Origin: an uncultured Acidimicrobiales bacterium | GTDB lineage: Bacteria; Actinomycetota; Acidimicrobiia; Acidimicrobiales; Bin134 | DNA length: 64,000 nt | Assembly: GCA_951813325.1 (NCBI GenBank) | Contig: OX638350.1 | Location: forward strand, 1,785,029 to 1,849,028 | Direction: 5' to 3' | Part shown: piece after piece, positions 63,678-64,000 of the stretch | Position numbering within the stretch: position 1 is the stretch's first letter | Layout of the letters: the number at the start of each line of letters is the position of its first letter | Made by a program: the position numbers and the translations under genes | The notes under the pieces: model-generated | Told to the model about the DNA's origin: nothing | Database searches by the model: none | Seen by the model: only the letters and a program-made list of their open reading frames with translations

Positions 63678-64000
63678 GTGACCGCGGCGATGGCCAGAGC
63701 CCGAGCCGCCGTGAAGCGGGCTGGGGGCCGGACTCTGTCCGCCGGCCGGTGGAAGGTGACCAGCCGAGTGGGTTTCGTGGTGGGGTTGGGGCTTTTGTTC
63801 CTGGTGCCGGGGATGCTGTTGGCCACCTTGGTGGAGTGGGGCTCGTCGACGTCGGACAACGAGGTGGCCCTCGGCCTGGGGGCGCTGGTCACTCTGGCCG
63901 CGGGCGCCCTTTTGGTGACCTTCACCCACCTCGACGAGGACATGCCGCCCGCGTCGGTGTTCGCCGCGGTGGCCTGGACGTGGATCGGCTCGTCGTTGGC
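63678..64000 (+). CDS. Second TrkH-like protein (N-terminus, cut by window end)
   Basis: First 107 residues from GTG 63678 (an ATG at 63690 is possible). Three membrane segments (VGFVVGLGLLFLVPGMLLA; LGLGALVTLAAGALLVTF; FAAVAWTWIGSSLA) match the TrkH N-terminal part absent in the preceding gene. The frame stays open to the end of the window. Confidence 0.7.
   Translation, partial: MTAAMARARAAVKRAGGRTLSAGRWKVTSRVGFVVGLGLLFLVPGMLLATLVEWGSSTSDNEVALGLGALVTLAAGALLVTFTHLDEDMPPASVFAAVAWTWIGSSL

Overview
The window is high-GC DNA packed with short-gap, often overlapping genes and many GTG starts. It carries a DUF222/13E12-type HNH nuclease, a DUF2510 protein, a SigE-family ECF sigma factor and many lipoproteins. 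This points to an actinomycetote, and I infer (without proof) class Acidimicrobiia, marine or sponge-associated type. No rRNA, tRNA or CRISPR array was recognised.

Layout. 1-4160 is accessory: DUF222-HNH nuclease and relic, a membrane-anchored PQQ-type propeller, an Uma2-like protein and a scrap of a formate dehydrogenase gene. 4164-8663 is a three-gene formate dehydrogenase operon whose catalytic subunit reads through an in-frame UGA (selenocysteine). 8814-13010 is accessory (lipoproteins, small gene pair, a beta-lactamase-fold protein with Cys in place of Ser, a bacteriocin-like peptide), partly bounded by two copies of the 3' end of fhs. 13018-18832 holds fhs, xylA, xylB and a second selenoprotein of the GrdB/PrdB reductase family. 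18854-29297 holds amidohydrolases, a sigma/anti-sigma pair followed by two paralogous propeller lipoproteins, and a trypsin-like protease. 29452-34495 is an RCC1-repeat protein inserted beside a NodIJ-type ABC exporter. 34619-52348 is metabolic: FadH-like reductase, BKACE, MaoC, phosphatase, Gfo/Idh/MocA, amidohydrolase, alcohol dehydrogenases, dienelactone hydrolase and hydroxyacyl-CoA dehydrogenase. 52418-57085 is a DNA-processing cluster (DprA-like, RecQ fused to a phosphoribosyltransferase, AlkB-like, J-domain). 57115-64000 holds a hydrolase, a membrane pyrophosphatase, formyl-THF cyclo-ligase, TrkA and two TrkH.

How the genes work together. Formate dehydrogenase, fhs and formyl-THF cyclo-ligase form a C1/folate theme. 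XylA and XylB turn xylose into xylulose 5-phosphate. The K+-dependent type of pyrophosphatase sits beside K+ uptake genes.

Most notable: (1) two UGA-decoding selenoprotein genes within 10 kb, each with a SECIS-like hairpin just after the UGA; (2) a formate dehydrogenase alpha subunit split into two polypeptides with the halves in reversed operon order; (3) three places where an accessory insert is flanked by a second copy of the 3' end of the resident gene; (4) a RecQ-phosphoribosyltransferase fusion overlapping a DprA-like gene; (5) an uncharacterised YRCRF repeat shared by two neighbouring secreted proteins.
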